A stretch of DNA of 64,000 bases from Mycolicibacterium cosmeticum (GCF_000613185.1 NZ_CCBB010000003.1:806001-870000); one strand, 5' to 3'. Shown: positions 25,978-36,458, counted from the stretch's first letter. The notes: generated by a model from the letters alone, not told the origin. Made by a program: numbers and translations.

Positions 25978-26423
25978 CCGTGATCGACGCGCTGACCCCG
26001 CTGGATGCGGATCGCTGCGCCGAACTCGAAGCCCAACTGTTCGCCGGTGACGATCCGTGGCCGCCGTCGGCGTTCCTGCAGGCCCTGGAGGCCAAGCACA
26101 ACCACTACGTGGCCGCGCGCGACGGTGACCGACTGGTGGGGTACGCCGGGATCGCCCGGCTGGGCCGGATTCCGCCGTTCGAGTACGAGGTGCACACCAT
26201 CGGCGTCGACCCGGACTACCAGGGCAACGGGATCGGCAGGATGCTGCTGGCCGATCTGTTGGACTTCGCCGACCGGGGTGTGGTTTTCCTGGAAGTGCGC
26301 ACCGACAACGACGCGGCGATCAACCTGTACGAGAGCGTCGGTTTCGTCACCGTGGGACTGCGCAAGCGGTACTACAAGGTCAGCGGCGCCGATGCCTACA
26401 CCATGAAGCGAGATCCCAGATGA
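25974..26423 (+). CDS. rimI: Ribosomal protein S18-alanine N-acetyltransferase
   Basis: A GNAT-fold acetyltransferase of 149 residues. The acetyl-CoA site is [15 protein letters not shown] (the Q/RxxGxG motif), and the C-terminal [18 protein letters not shown] and RKRYY are RimI hallmarks. RimI acetylates the N-terminus of S18; in mycobacteria it may act on other N-termini too. The GTG start overlaps the tsaB stop and the tsaD ATG overlaps its stop, so four genes are coupled. In M. tuberculosis the same order is Rv3422c-Rv3419c. Confidence 0.93.
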   Translation: MTVIDALTPLDADRCAELEAQLFAGDDPWPPSAFLQALEAKHNHYVAARDGDRLVGYAGIARLGRIPPFEYEVHTIGVDPDYQGNGIGRMLLADLLDFADRGVVFLEVRTDNDAAINLYESVGFVTVGLRKRYYKVSGADAYTMKRDPR

Positions 26424-27439
26424 TCGTCTTGGCCATCGAAAGTTCCTGTGACGAAACGGGAGTCGGTATCGCGCGGCTGGCGGACGGCACGGTCACGCTG
26501 CTGGCCGACGAGGTCGCCTCCAGCGTCGACGAGCATGCCCGCTTCGGTGGCGTGGTGCCCGAGATCGCCTCCCGCGCCCATCTGGAATCGCTCGGCCCGA
26601 CCATGCGCCGGGCCCTGGACGCGGCTGGGGTGAGCCGGCCCGACGTCGTCGCCGCCACCATCGGACCCGGCCTGGCCGGCGCGCTGCTGGTCGGCGTCGC
26701 CGCCGCCAAGGCCTATGCCGCGGCCTGGGATGTGCCGTTCTACGCGGTGAACCACCTGGGCGGCCATTTGGCCGCCGACGTCTACGACCACGGCCCGCTC
26801 CCGGAATGCGTCGGGTTGCTGGTGTCCGGCGGGCACACCGAGTTGCTGCACGTACGCTCGCTGGGGGAGCCCATCGTGGAGTTGGGCAGCACCGTCGACG
26901 ACGCGGCGGGGGAGGCCTACGACAAGGTGGCCCGGCTGCTGGGCCTGGGTTACCCGGGCGGACGGCCGCTGGACGAGTTGGCCCGCACCGGCGATCCGAC
27001 CGCGATCGTGTTCCCGCGCGGGATGACCGGACCGCGTGATGACCCGTATGCGTTCAGTTTCTCCGGCCTGAAGACCGCGGTGGCACGTTATCTGGAACGC
27101 AATGCGGATTTCTCGGCCGCGGATGTGGCGGCGGGATTCCAGGAGTCGGTGGCCGATGTGCTGACCGCGAAGGCGGTGCGGGCCGCCACCGACCTGGGGG
27201 TGTCGACGCTGCTGATCGCCGGTGGGGTGGCCGCCAACTCACGGGTACGCGAGCTCGCCGAAGAACGCTGTGCGGCAGCCGGTTTGACACTGCGCGTGCC
27301 GCGGCCACGGCTGTGCACCGACAACGGTGCCATGATCGCGTCGTTCGCCGCGCATCTGATCGATGCCGGGGCGCCGCCGTCCTCGCTGGCCGTGGCCAGC
27401 GATCCGGGCCTGCCGGTGGTCAAGGGACAGGTGGCCTAA
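26420..27439 (+). CDS. tsaD: tRNA t6A threonylcarbamoyltransferase TsaD
   Basis: TsaD transfers the threonylcarbamoyl group to A37 of tRNA together with TsaB and TsaE. The N-terminal [12 protein letters not shown], the metal-binding His pair in [38 protein letters not shown] and the C-terminal [10 protein letters not shown] all match. The 339-residue length is normal. The stop overlaps by 4 nt the convergent HNH-family gene, which marks the left border of an accessory island. Confidence 0.96.
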   Translation: MIVLAIESSCDETGVGIARLADGTVTLLADEVASSVDEHARFGGVVPEIASRAHLESLGPTMRRALDAAGVSRPDVVAATIGPGLAGALLVGVAAAKAYAAAWDVPFYAVNHLGGHLAADVYDHGPLPECVGLLVSGGHTELLHVRSLGEPIVELGSTVDDAAGEAYDKVARLLGLGYPGGRPLDELARTGDPTAIVFPRGMTGPRDDPYAFSFSGLKTAVARYLERNADFSAADVAAGFQESVADVLTAKAVRAATDLGVSTLLIAGGVAANSRVRELAEERCAAAGLTLRVPRPRLCTDNGAMIASFAAHLIDAGAPPSSLAVASDPGLPVVKGQVA

Positions 27440-28641
27440 TTCACCGACGGCGGTGGCTGCGGTTGGAACGGGTTGTACCACCACCATTGGGCGCGTTCGC
27501 CGGTCGGACCTTTGTAGGCGCCGACGGTCGGTGGCGCCGTGGTGGGAGGGTGGGCGAGTGACCCGCCGTGCAGTGGGTCGCCGTCGGCGTCGGTGACGAC
27601 GAGGCGGTGCGCGGGGCCGGTGATGGTGATCTCGCCGCGGTGATGCATGCGGTGGTGGTGGGGGCAGAGCAGGACCAGGTTGTCCAGCTCGGTGGGGCCG
27701 CCGTCCTCCCAGTGCACGAGGTGATGCGCGTGCAATCCTCGACTGTTGGCGCAGCCGGGCACGACACAGTGCCGGTCACGGTGTTCCAGGGCGCGGCGGA
27801 GCCGGCGGCTGATGGTGCGGGTGGAGCGCCCGGCCCCGATCGGTCGGCCCTCACGCTCGAACCACACCTCACACGTGGCGTCACACAACAGTTCCCGGCG
27901 CTGATCGTCGGTGAGGATCGGCCCGAGATGCAGGGCGGCGGGCTGATCGACGTCGACGTGCACGATGACGGTGGTGTGTTGGCCGTGGGGGCGGGCCGCG
28001 ACGTCGGTGTCCCAGCCGGCGTGCACCAGGCTCATGAACGCATCGGTCTGGGTGGGGAACGGTGTCTGGTCGCCGGGGTGGTCGGCGATCAGGGCGTCGT
28101 GGCGGGACTTCAGGGCGGCGTCGAGTGTGGCGGCTTCCAGCCGGGGCAGGGTGATGCGGTAGGTGGTGTGCTCGCCGTGCTCGGTTCTGGTGATCTGTGG
28201 TGTCGGTTCGGGCTTGCCTTTGGGCTGCGGGCGGGGCACGAAGTTGATCGCGGTGCGCAGCTGGCTGACGGTGGCCGATAAGGCCAGCTCGGCATAGTGG
28301 GCATCGGAGCCGTCGGCGGCGCGCTCGGCGATCACCCCGACCTGATCCAGCGAGAGCTTGCCTTCCCGCATGTTTTCGGCGCAGCGGGGGAAGTCGTCGA
28401 GGCGTTGTGCGACGGCGACCATGACCTCGGCGTTGCGTTCGGACATGCCCGTCTTCCACGCCACCAGTGCGTTGATGGAGCGCGCGCCGGTCATGCCGGC
28501 CAGTTCGGCACGGTCGATCTCGGCGACGATCTCGACCAACCGGCTGTCGATGGCGTTGCGCTGGCCCATCAGTTCGGCGACCTCACCGAATAGCCCCTCC
28601 AACCGCTCTTTGGGTGCCAAAGATGCTGCGGTGGTGGACAT
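27436..28641 (-). CDS. 13E12/DUF222-type HNH endonuclease-domain protein
   Basis: The 401-residue product joins an N-terminal helical DUF222 domain (about 1-290) to a C-terminal HNH nuclease domain reading [25 protein letters not shown] and CPHHHRMHH. That is the layout of the REP13E12 family repeated in many mycobacterial genomes. These proteins are often linked to mobile or phage-like sites. I chose the ATG at 28641; the longer frame covers unrelated downstream DNA. It overlaps tsaD tail to tail by 4 nt, an unusually tight junction that suggests insertion at the tsaD 3' end. Confidence 0.88.
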   Translation of the reverse strand: MSTTAASLAPKERLEGLFGEVAELMGQRNAIDSRLVEIVAEIDRAELAGMTGARSINALVAWKTGMSERNAEVMVAVAQRLDDFPRCAENMREGKLSLDQVGVIAERAADGSDAHYAELALSATVSQLRTAINFVPRPQPKGKPEPTPQITRTEHGEHTTYRITLPRLEAATLDAALKSRHDALIADHPGDQTPFPTQTDAFMSLVHAGWDTDVAARPHGQHTTVIVHVDVDQPAALHLGPILTDDQRRELLCDATCEVWFEREGRPIGAGRSTRTISRRLRRALEHRDRHCVVPGCANSRGLHAHHLVHWEDGGPTELDNLVLLCPHHHRMHHRGEITITGPAHRLVVTDADGDPLHGGSLAHPPTTAPPTVGAYKGPTGERAQWWWYNPFQPQPPPSVN

Positions 28642-28710
28642 ATCCCCATTGTTGCACCGGGGTCCGACAAGTACCGACCATCGCGCCGGCCCGTGGGTTA
28701 GGGTGGCCCG

Positions 28711-29169
28711 ATGGCGGACCCGCAGGACAAAACGGCCATTGCCGAGTTGCTCTACACCTACGCCGAACTGATCGACGCGGGCGACTTCGACGGTGTCGGG
28801 AGACTGCTCGGACGCGCCTCGTTCGGCGGACCGGCCTCCGGTTCGGTATCGGGCGCCGAGAACATCGCCGGACTGTTCGCAGCGACCACCCGGCGCTACC
28901 CCGAACACGGCAACCGCCCGCGCACTCGCCATCTGGTGCTGAACCCGATCATCGATGTCGACGGTGATGCGGCGACGGCGCGGTCCACCTTCGTGGTGGT
29001 CCAGCACACCGAGACGGTGCCGCTGCAGCCGATCGTGGTGGGCCGCTACGCCGACGCCTTCGCCCGGGATGCGGGCGGGTGGTACTTCACGCAGCGACTG
29101 GTGGACGTCGAGATGGTGGGCGACGTGTCCGCCCATCTCAATGTCGACCCTGCGGTGTACGGACGGTAA
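28711..29169 (+). CDS. NTF2/SnoaL-like protein
   Basis: A 152-residue protein of the cystatin-like SnoaL/NTF2 fold: an N-terminal helix (AIAELLYTYAELIDAGDFDGVGRLL), then TRHLVLNPIIDVDGDAATARSTFVVVQ and a final strand pair around GGWYFTQRLVDVEMVGD. Related single-domain proteins include dehydratases, isomerases and ring-hydroxylating dioxygenase subunits, and many have no known activity. It is a lone plus-strand gene inside an otherwise minus-strand island, and nothing nearby indicates a substrate. Confidence 0.78.
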   Translation: MADPQDKTAIAELLYTYAELIDAGDFDGVGRLLGRASFGGPASGSVSGAENIAGLFAATTRRYPEHGNRPRTRHLVLNPIIDVDGDAATARSTFVVVQHTETVPLQPIVVGRYADAFARDAGGWYFTQRLVDVEMVGDVSAHLNVDPAVYGR

Positions 29170-29180
29170 ATCACTGTCGC

Positions 29181-29671
29181 TCAGTCTGATTCGCCGTCTG
29201 CGGTGTCGGAGAATTCGGGTTGTTCGCGCAGGTGCCACCCGGCGGGCACCGTATGGGTGTCGTAGTAGTGCTGGAAGAGTTCGATGGCCTCGGTGGCGGT
29301 GAGGACTTCGGCGGGGCCGACGCGGTATTCGTGGTCGCCGTTGTGGATGGTCTCGGTTTCGGCGGTCTCCGTGGCGGCTTCGGGGTGGCCGATGGTGTAG
29401 AGGCGGTGCACGCCGGCATTGTCGCGTTGTTTGATCTCGACAGTCAGTCGGTCGGGGGCATTTCCTGTTGCCTGGATCCATTCGGTGGGGTGGATGTCGT
29501 CGTCATAGGCCGCGTCCGGGGGAGCGGGTAGATCGAGTACGAGGTGTATTTGCCGTCGCCAAGACGATTTATCCCAGCTGCCAGTTGACCCGCGATCTGC
29601 TCCGTGAAATTGCTCATCCATCCTGACGAGCGATTCGACTTCCGGATATGTGTCGGTCTTTCGAGTCTCAC
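29181..29671 (-). pseudogene. Frameshifted second copy of the Imm1-like immunity gene
   Basis: Read from the GTG at 29671, which overlaps the stop of the intact copy, the frame follows the immunity protein through about 50 residues (MRLERPTHI, then LGDGKYTS, then YPLP). It then shifts. The matching sequence from PPDAAYDDD-like residues to the family C-terminus (ELFQHYYDTHTVPAGW) continues in another frame to a stop at 29181. Compared with the intact copy, one base is missing at the five-G run 29518-29522. The C-terminal third is nearly identical in DNA to 29796-29940. It may be a true pseudogene or a homopolymer sequencing error; either way it is a second immunity copy. Confidence 0.75.
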
Positions 29672-30267
29672 TCGCTCGTTCGCGGTTTCTGCTGAGCTTT
29701 CGGCGCCTTGGCGCCCTTGTCAGCGACCGGAGCCCGGCCCCGCGCCGTCGTTTCATCACCTTTCGCCGCTTGGCTTTTCAGGTGTTCTTCGACTGCGGTG
29801 TCGGAGAATTCGGGTTGTTCGCGCAGGTGCCACCCGGCGGGCACCGTATGGGTGTCGTAGTAGTGCTGGAAGAGTTCGATGGCCTCGGTGGCGGTGAGGA
29901 CTTCGGCGGGGCGGACGCGGTATTCGTTGTCGCCGTTGTGGATCGTCTCGGTTTCGGCGGTCTCCGTGGCGGCTTCGGGGCGGCCGATGGTGTAGAGCCG
30001 GTGCACGCCCGCAGCATCGCGTTGTTTGATCTCGACGGTCAGCCGGTCCGGGGCGATGCCGGTGGTCTGGATCCACTCGGTGGGGTGGACGTCGTCGTCA
30101 TACGCAGCGTCTGGCGGGAGCGGGTAGATCGACGTAGACGTGTACCTGCCATCGCCCAGACGCTTGATAATTGCCGCGATTTGCCCGGGGATTTCCTCGG
30201 TGAATTCACTCATCCATCCAGAACCCCGATTGGTCTTCTGAATGTGGGTGGGTCGTTCAAGTCTCAT
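29668..30267 (-). CDS. Imm1-like immunity protein for the CpnT-like toxin
   Basis: The intact 199-residue copy starts at the ATG at 30267, overlapping the toxin stop by 4 nt (ATGA), the usual coupling of toxin and immunity genes. The body (about 18-150) is acidic. It carries TEWIQ in the middle and EVLTATEAIELFQHYYDTHT then VPAGWHLRE near the C-terminus, a pattern I associate with Imm1-family immunity proteins of actinobacteria. A charged, Ala/Lys-rich tail follows. It should bind and block the nuclease-like C-terminus of the upstream product. The family assignment is by eye; the role rests mostly on position. Confidence 0.7.
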   Translation of the reverse strand: MRLERPTHIQKTNRGSGWMSEFTEEIPGQIAAIIKRLGDGRYTSTSIYPLPPDAAYDDDVHPTEWIQTTGIAPDRLTVEIKQRDAAGVHRLYTIGRPEAATETAETETIHNGDNEYRVRPAEVLTATEAIELFQHYYDTHTVPAGWHLREQPEFSDTAVEEHLKSQAAKGDETTARGRAPVADKGAKAPKAQQKPRTSE

Positions 30268-31907
30268 TCGCCCGGCACCGTTTCGACACGGACCCTGGTG
30301 ATCTTCACGGTTTCCACTACCCCTTGCTCGTTGGTGATGGTGACGTATGCCGGATTGGTTGGGGACACCTGACTGTCGAAGGCGCGCTGCCCCGGTGAGA
30401 GCGATGCGCCACCTGACTTGACCTCGATGCCTTCGTAGGTGCCGTCGGGTAGGCGTCCCAAGCCATCGTAGAACCGACCACCACTCGCACCGCCGTTCAC
30501 CGTCGCTTTGCGTTGCTCGGTGGTCACCCAGCGACCCGGATTGCGGTCCTCGTAGTTCTCGATACCCTCGGCTTCCCGTTGCCGCGCATATCCGCCCCCT
30601 TGCCGCCCGGTGATGTGCCCGTACGGGTCTCGGCCGTCGCCGCGATCGACACCCTCGCCAGGGCGCCCGATGTGAGCGTGCATCACGATCACGCCGTTCT
30701 CGGCGACATGCTGAGACAGGTCCAGCGCACCACCACCGGCGATGGTGGCGCCGCCGGCCATCAGCCCGGCGCCGGCGAGGTTGAGGGGAACACCACCGAT
30801 GGCGCCCACGCCGGTGGCGTCGAGCAGCACACCGGGCACCTCGAGCCCGGCGCCCAGTCCCATCATGGCGGCGCCGCCGACCATCGCGGCCGCATCGAGC
30901 GGATTGTGCAGGGCCGCATTGCCAAAGCTCGCCGCGCCGTTCACCACATCGGCGAGCACGTTGTACGCGGCGTCGCCGAACTGTTCCAACTCCAGCTTCA
31001 GGTACTGGCCCATCGCCGAGATCACCGCCTCGGCGGCGGCGACGATGGGAGCCAGCAGTTGAGCCAGGGCCGCGACCTCGGCCTTGAAGTTGTCGATCAC
31101 GACGCGGATATCGTCGGCGATCTTCTTGATCTCGTCGTTGTCGTCGCCGGTGACGATGTCCCACACTTCGCGAATGCCCGTGAGCGGATTGACGATCCGT
31201 GAGAGCAGATCGAGTATCGCGGCGTGGACGGCATCGATCTGGCCGGCGTAGTCGACCAAGTTCGACGACACGGTGACGCACTGGTTGAACAGGGTCGTCG
31301 AGTTCACGCTGGACGCGTTCACGGCTTGGCCGATCTTCGCGCCTTCCGGGATGTGCTGGCCGGCAACGACGCCGAACGCGCCGATCATCTCGGCCTCGGT
31401 GGCCAGGAATGCCGAGCCGGCAGCGGACCAGGCTTCGGCGGCGGCGCGCAGCCGGCCGGAGTCACCGTTGGGCCAGATCATGCCGAGGAACGGCTCGACC
31501 AGCGCCCAACCCAGGGGAGCGCTGTCGAAGTTACCCTGCGCCGACGGCGGCAGCGGTGCGCTGGCCGCTGGGGTCGGAGCCACCGCCGGCAGTGGCGGTC
31601 CACCGCTGCCGTGCGTGTTGGACGCGACCTCGGCGAGCGAATAGTTGACCGCGCTGGTGCGTACCGCATCACCGGTGCGCGCCATGCCGTTGGTCAGATC
31701 GATCATCGCTTCCAGCAGCGACTTGGCCGACGTGTCGTAGGCGCGGCCATGAACGATGCCGGCAGGGTCGTTCCCGCACATCCCGGCGGAGCCGGCCAGT
31801 GCGCCGCCGAGGACAGTTACTGCCTTGGCCAGGTCACCGGCCTGCGCGGTCATGGTTTGACCGGCCGCGTCCAGTGCTTTCGGGTCGACGACGATCGGCG
31901 GTGCCAT
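30264..31907 (-). CDS. CpnT-like ESX-associated polymorphic toxin with C-terminal nuclease-type domain
   Basis: Residues 1 to about 300 resemble the N-terminal channel domain of M. tuberculosis CpnT (Rv3903c). Shared landmarks are MAP-V-P-ALD at the start, CGNDPAG, NYSLAE, GMIWPNGDS, IDAVHAAILDLL, NPLTGIREVW and DDNDEIKKIA in the same order. Residues about 330-430 are Gly/Ala-rich and probably membrane-active. The last 120 or so residues differ from the TNT NAD-glycohydrolase. They contain GGRFYDGL (Asp481), then YEGIEVKSGG (Glu495, Lys497) and SPGQRAFD (Gln507), the D...ExK...Q pattern of restriction-endonuclease-fold toxins. At 547 residues it is shorter than CpnT (about 846). It follows the esxE-like gene by 6 nt and precedes its immunity gene. 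Confidence 0.82.
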   Translation of the reverse strand: MAPPIVVDPKALDAAGQTMTAQAGDLAKAVTVLGGALAGSAGMCGNDPAGIVHGRAYDTSAKSLLEAMIDLTNGMARTGDAVRTSAVNYSLAEVASNTHGSGGPPLPAVAPTPAASAPLPPSAQGNFDSAPLGWALVEPFLGMIWPNGDSGRLRAAAEAWSAAGSAFLATEAEMIGAFGVVAGQHIPEGAKIGQAVNASSVNSTTLFNQCVTVSSNLVDYAGQIDAVHAAILDLLSRIVNPLTGIREVWDIVTGDDNDEIKKIADDIRVVIDNFKAEVAALAQLLAPIVAAAEAVISAMGQYLKLELEQFGDAAYNVLADVVNGAASFGNAALHNPLDAAAMVGGAAMMGLGAGLEVPGVLLDATGVGAIGGVPLNLAGAGLMAGGATIAGGGALDLSQHVAENGVIVMHAHIGRPGEGVDRGDGRDPYGHITGRQGGGYARQREAEGIENYEDRNPGRWVTTEQRKATVNGGASGGRFYDGLGRLPDGTYEGIEVKSGGASLSPGQRAFDSQVSPTNPAYVTITNEQGVVETVKITRVRVETVPGE

Positions 31908-31913
31908 CGCCGG

Positions 31914-32204
31914 TCACGACCACATGCTCAGATTGGCCCGGGCGGCCCCGGTGTAGTTCCGGTGCGCCTTACTGCCGGCCTCGTGCAGGTCCTTCAACGC
32001 GTCACGCATCTGCTGGGCGCCCGCGGTCCAGCGCCGGTGCGCGTCGGCCTGTGCCGATGCCGCCGTGCCCTGCCAGGTCGCGTGCAGACCCTCGACCTGC
32101 CGATCGACGTCGGCGATCATGGCCTCGATCCGCTTCTCGAAAGCGGCGATCCGATCCACGATCGCCATCAACTCGTCCGTGTTGACCCCGAACTCATCGG
32201 ACAT
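31914..32204 (-). CDS. EsxE-like WXG100 protein
   Basis: A 96-residue helical hairpin with the turn motif WQG at about residue 44 and the C-terminal ending NLSMWS, like the MWS ending I recall for EsxE (Rv3904c). The segment HRRWTAGAQQM and KAHRNYTGAARANL also resemble that protein. In M. tuberculosis, EsxE and EsxF form a heterodimer needed to export and insert CpnT. Here the gene lies 6 nt before the CpnT-like gene and 1 nt after the esxF-like gene, so the same partnership is likely. Confidence 0.82.
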   Translation of the reverse strand: MSDEFGVNTDELMAIVDRIAAFEKRIEAMIADVDRQVEGLHATWQGTAASAQADAHRRWTAGAQQMRDALKDLHEAGSKAHRNYTGAARANLSMWS

Positions 32205-32205
32205 C

Positions 32206-32523
32206 TCACATACGGCCCGCGTCGCCGGACAAGGCTGCGGCCGCGGACTCGTCCTGTCGCCGGTAAGCGGTGGCCGCGGTGTTCAGCAGGTTGGCCATCT
32301 CGGCCAGGCCCGCGTGAACCTGCACCGCACCCTCGTGCCAGCGCCAGAACGACCGCGCGAAGGAACCGCTGGACAACCCTGTCCATCCGCTGCCCACGAA
32401 CCCGGACACCTCGGCGTCCAGTGCCTGCAGTCCGCTGATCAGCTCGTCCGCGCTTGCCGAGACGGCCGCGGATACCCGTTGCACGACCTCCGGTGAAACC
32501 CCCAGTACTCCATCCCCCGTCAT
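32206..32523 (-). CDS. EsxF-like WXG100 protein
   Basis: A 105-residue product from the ATG at 32523. It has two helices around the turn [12 protein letters not shown] (W-x-G at about residues 47-49), followed by [17 protein letters not shown], which parallels the WELWHRGAGEV segment of EsxF (Rv3905c). The C-terminal tail [13 protein letters not shown] carries a YxxxD/E-type export signal (Y, then D four residues on), as ESX substrates need on one partner. It is the first gene of the toxin operon. A longer frame reaching 32631 overlaps the groES promoter side and is not favoured. Confidence 0.82.
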   Translation of the reverse strand: MTGDGVLGVSPEVVQRVSAAVSASADELISGLQALDAEVSGFVGSGWTGLSSGSFARSFWRWHEGAVQVHAGLAEMANLLNTAATAYRRQDESAAAALSGDAGRM

Positions 32524-32633
32524 ATTTTCACCGTAGGGTCGGTTTCCTGGGAGACCGCTGGGAGTTCGGGTTCGCAGGGCGGCGATGTCGAATCGGCTGG
32601 TGGCACCCGCGCTCGCACAATCAGAGCCCATCC

Positions 32634-32667
32634 TTGAGTGCTAGCACTCGCGTGTATAGAGTGCTAG
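32634..32667 (+). promoter_or_regulatory. CIRCE element and promoter of groES-groEL1
   Basis: CTAGCACTC (32641-32649) and GAGTGCTAG (32659-32667) are perfect inverted arms separated by 9 nt, the HrcA-binding CIRCE element with C/G instead of the usual terminal T/A. TTGAGT (32634-32639) and TATAGA (32655-32660) could serve as promoter hexamers with a short 15-nt spacer, placing CIRCE over the promoter as in other HrcA-repressed chaperonin operons. The groES start is 129 nt further on. Confidence 0.9.
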
Positions 32668-32795
32668 GTGGCAGCGGCCAGCCCCAGCGCCGGCACCCGC
32701 GACGACGGAGCGAGGGCACGGACGTATGCCGAACACCTGGAAAACCGAGGACCCGGGAAAACCGGACTCATACCCAACAAGTGGAGGGCTCCATC

Positions 32796-33098
32796 GTGGC
32801 GAGCGTGAACATCAAGCCACTCGAGGACAAGATCCTCGTTCAGGCCAACGAGGCCGAGACCACGACCGCGTCCGGTCTGGTCATCCCCGACACCGCCAAG
32901 GAGAAGCCGCAGGAAGGCACCGTCGTCGCAGTTGGCCCCGGCCGCTGGGATGAGGATGGCGAGAAGCGGATCCCCCTGGACGTTGCCGAGGGCGACACCG
33001 TCATCTACAGCAAGTACGGCGGCACCGAGATCAAGTACGGCGGCGAGGAGTACCTGATCCTCTCGGCCCGCGACGTGCTGGCTGTCGTCTCCAAGTAA
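32796..33098 (+). CDS. groES: Co-chaperonin GroES
   Basis: GroES is the lid of the chaperonin cycle. The product is 100 residues from the GTG at 32796, with GGAGGG 8 nt upstream. The N-terminus [15 protein letters not shown], the mobile loop [35 protein letters not shown] and the end [13 protein letters not shown] match mycobacterial GroES (Rv3418c). The longer open frame from 32454 runs through the promoter and is not coding. Confidence 0.97.
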   Translation: MASVNIKPLEDKILVQANEAETTTASGLVIPDTAKEKPQEGTVVAVGPGRWDEDGEKRIPLDVAEGDTVIYSKYGGTEIKYGGEEYLILSARDVLAVVSK

Positions 33099-33112
33099 CA
33101 AGCACTCGTGTC

Positions 33113-33157
33113 CCGCCCCGGAGATCCCCGTATGTGTACGGGCGATATCCGGGGCGG
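33113..33157 (+). promoter_or_regulatory. Intercistronic stem-loop between groES and groEL1
   Basis: CCGCCCCGGA (33113-33122) pairs with TCCGGGGCGG (33148-33157), 10 bp. Inside, CCCGTA (33127-33132) pairs with TACGGG (33137-33142) around a TGTG loop. The structure sits in the 87-nt gap and ends 28 nt before the groEL1 start. It has no T run, so RNA processing or stabilisation of one cistron is more likely than termination. Confidence 0.65.
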
Positions 33158-33176
33158 TATGCGTTCTTTCCCCTAA

Positions 33177-34805
<1,629 letters not shown>

Positions 34806-34822
34806 TTCGTAGCGTCGCGAAG

Positions 34823-34854
34823 CGCCCCCGGTCCGCTTGGGCCGGGGGCGTTTT
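34823..34854 (+). terminator. Rho-independent terminator after groEL1
   Basis: CGCCCCCGGTCC (34823-34834) pairs with GGGCCGGGGGCG (34839-34850), including one T-G wobble, around a GCTT loop, and is followed by TTTT. It lies 18 nt after the groEL1 stop and is the clearest intrinsic terminator in the window. Confidence 0.9.
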
Positions 34855-34943
34855 CGTCAGCAGACCGACCGGCGCGCACCGACGTGCCGCATTCGGACCG
34901 CAAATCCGTACAACGGTGGGCGCTGGGCCTCTAGTGTCCGGGC

Positions 34944-36458
34944 ATGGACCGCATCTGGCAGTGGGCGTGGGACCGGTTCGGAGCGCGACATCGCTGGGCA
35001 GGTCTGGCCGTCGTATTGCCGGCAGGACTGCCGGTCTACCTGTTCTGGTCGTTCCTCATCGTCGCTCTCGAAGGTTCCCGTCACTACGTCGAGGCAGCCG
35101 TCGTCACCCTCGTCGCCCTGCTGGCGGTCAATGTGTACGCGGCATTCGCCGACCGCAAGCGCTACCGCCCGGTCGAGCAATGGGTGGCCGGCCACGACGT
35201 CGATCGGGCCACCGCGCTCAAGGCCACATACAGCTTCTCCCGCAACGCGTTTGCCCGGGCGCTCTGGATGAACGCGGTCAGCTTCGCACTGATGTCGGTG
35301 ATCGTCGGTGCGATCGCCGGAGCGGGCGGACCGCGACTCGCCCAGTACGGGCTGCTGGCCGCCGCGATCGGCACCATGACGTATCTCATCGGTCTGCACA
35401 GCATGTTGGAGGCGGCCGCTCGGCCGGCACGGCTCGCGATCGCCGGCGACACGAGCATCGGCGACTCGCTACCGCGCGCCCGCCCGACCATCGCCGCGTG
35501 GTCGAGCATGACGGTGCTGGCGACCGCGTTCGTCTTCTCCGTCGAAGGCGCGATGCTGGTGGCCGCGATCGTCGGGGCCAGCCCGCAGCCGCTGCTGTAC
35601 CTCGGGGTCGGCGCTGCGATGACGGTCGGGTTCGGAATCCCGTTGGCCGTCGGTGTCGGCTTCTCACCGTCGATGCGGCCGATTCGGGATCTCGCGGAGG
35701 GCACCGAACGTGTCGCTGCCGGTGACTACAGCAGGCGCGTACCGGTGGTTCAGGACGACGATCTCGGGGTGCTGGCGGCGTCGTTCAACCGCATGCAGGC
35801 GGGTTTGGCTGAGCGGCAACGACTTCAGGCGGCCTTCGGCGCCTACGTCAACCCCGCTCTCGCCGCGCGGCTGCTCGAGCAGGGCGACGACGTGTTCACC
35901 GGCGAGCGCCGCGAGGTGACGGTGATGTTCGTGGACATCCGCGACTTCACCCCGTTCGCCGAGGCGAACACCGCCGAGGACACCGTCGCGCGGCTCAACG
36001 CCGTGTTCGAGATCGTGGTGCCGGCCGTCGTCGACGCCGGCGGTCACGTCAACAAGTTCCTCGGTGACGGCGCGATGGCCGTCTTCGGCGCTCCCAACGA
36101 TCTCGCGGACCACGCTGACGCCGCAGTGAGCGCCGCCGTGCAGATTCACCGCCTCGTCGCCCAGCGATTCGGCGGTGAGCTGCGGATCGGCATCGGGATC
36201 AACACCGGTTCGGTGATCGCCGGCACCATCGGCGGCGGCCCTCATCTTGAGTTCACCCTGATCGGCGACACGACGAATGTGGCTGCCCGCGTCGAGCAAC
36301 TCACCAAGACCACCGGCGACGCCATCCTGCTCACCCGCGAGACCGTCGAAGCGCTGGCCTCTCGACCGCCCGGACTCATCGACCGCGGATCGCACGCGTT
36401 GAAGGGCAAGTCGGCCCCGACCGCGGTCTTCGGTCTCGACCCGGTGCCGAGTCCTTAG
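34944..36458 (+). CDS. Class III adenylate cyclase with membrane and HAMP domains
   Basis: The 504-residue protein has about six membrane helices in residues 1-240, a HAMP linker at about 242-290 (PSMRPIRDLAEGTERVAAGD) and a catalytic domain from about 323. The metal-binding Asp residues are D331 in FVDIRDF and D375 in FLGDGAMAVFG. Lys371 and the IGDTT segment specify adenine, and NVAARVEQL supplies the transition-state residues. It should make cAMP from ATP in response to a membrane signal. The layout matches the Rv1318c/Rv1319c/Rv1320c/Rv3645 group of mycobacterial cyclases. It opens the accessory block between groEL1 and whiB3. Confidence 0.92.
   Translation: MDRIWQWAWDRFGARHRWAGLAVVLPAGLPVYLFWSFLIVALEGSRHYVEAAVVTLVALLAVNVYAAFADRKRYRPVEQWVAGHDVDRATALKATYSFSRNAFARALWMNAVSFALMSVIVGAIAGAGGPRLAQYGLLAAAIGTMTYLIGLHSMLEAAARPARLAIAGDTSIGDSLPRARPTIAAWSSMTVLATAFVFSVEGAMLVAAIVGASPQPLLYLGVGAAMTVGFGIPLAVGVGFSPSMRPIRDLAEGTERVAAGDYSRRVPVVQDDDLGVLAASFNRMQAGLAERQRLQAAFGAYVNPALAARLLEQGDDVFTGERREVTVMFVDIRDFTPFAEANTAEDTVARLNAVFEIVVPAVVDAGGHVNKFLGDGAMAVFGAPNDLADHADAAVSAAVQIHRLVAQRFGGELRIGIGINTGSVIAGTIGGGPHLEFTLIGDTTNVAARVEQLTKTTGDAILLTRETVEALASRPPGLIDRGSHALKGKSAPTAVFGLDPVPSP

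Larger units (their letters stand above)
29181..30267 (-). repeat. Tandem duplication of the immunity gene (offset about 596 bp)
   Basis: The segments 29199-29671 and 29796-30267 align throughout. The stretch from about 29201 to 29310 is almost base-for-base identical to 29796-29905, while the 5' parts have diverged more. The two copies are linked by a GTGA start-stop overlap, so the duplication kept the operon structure. Confidence 0.8.

Noticed and set aside
28642..29481. N-terminal extension of the HNH gene to 29481
   Set aside because: The extension would run antisense through the NTF2-like gene and its translation is Arg/His/Pro-rich. The ATG at 28641 gives the standard DUF222 start.
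30513..31202. Plus-strand open frame of 229 codons over the toxin gene
   Set aside because: It is antisense to the CpnT-like gene, lacks a ribosome site, and its translation has no recognisable domain.
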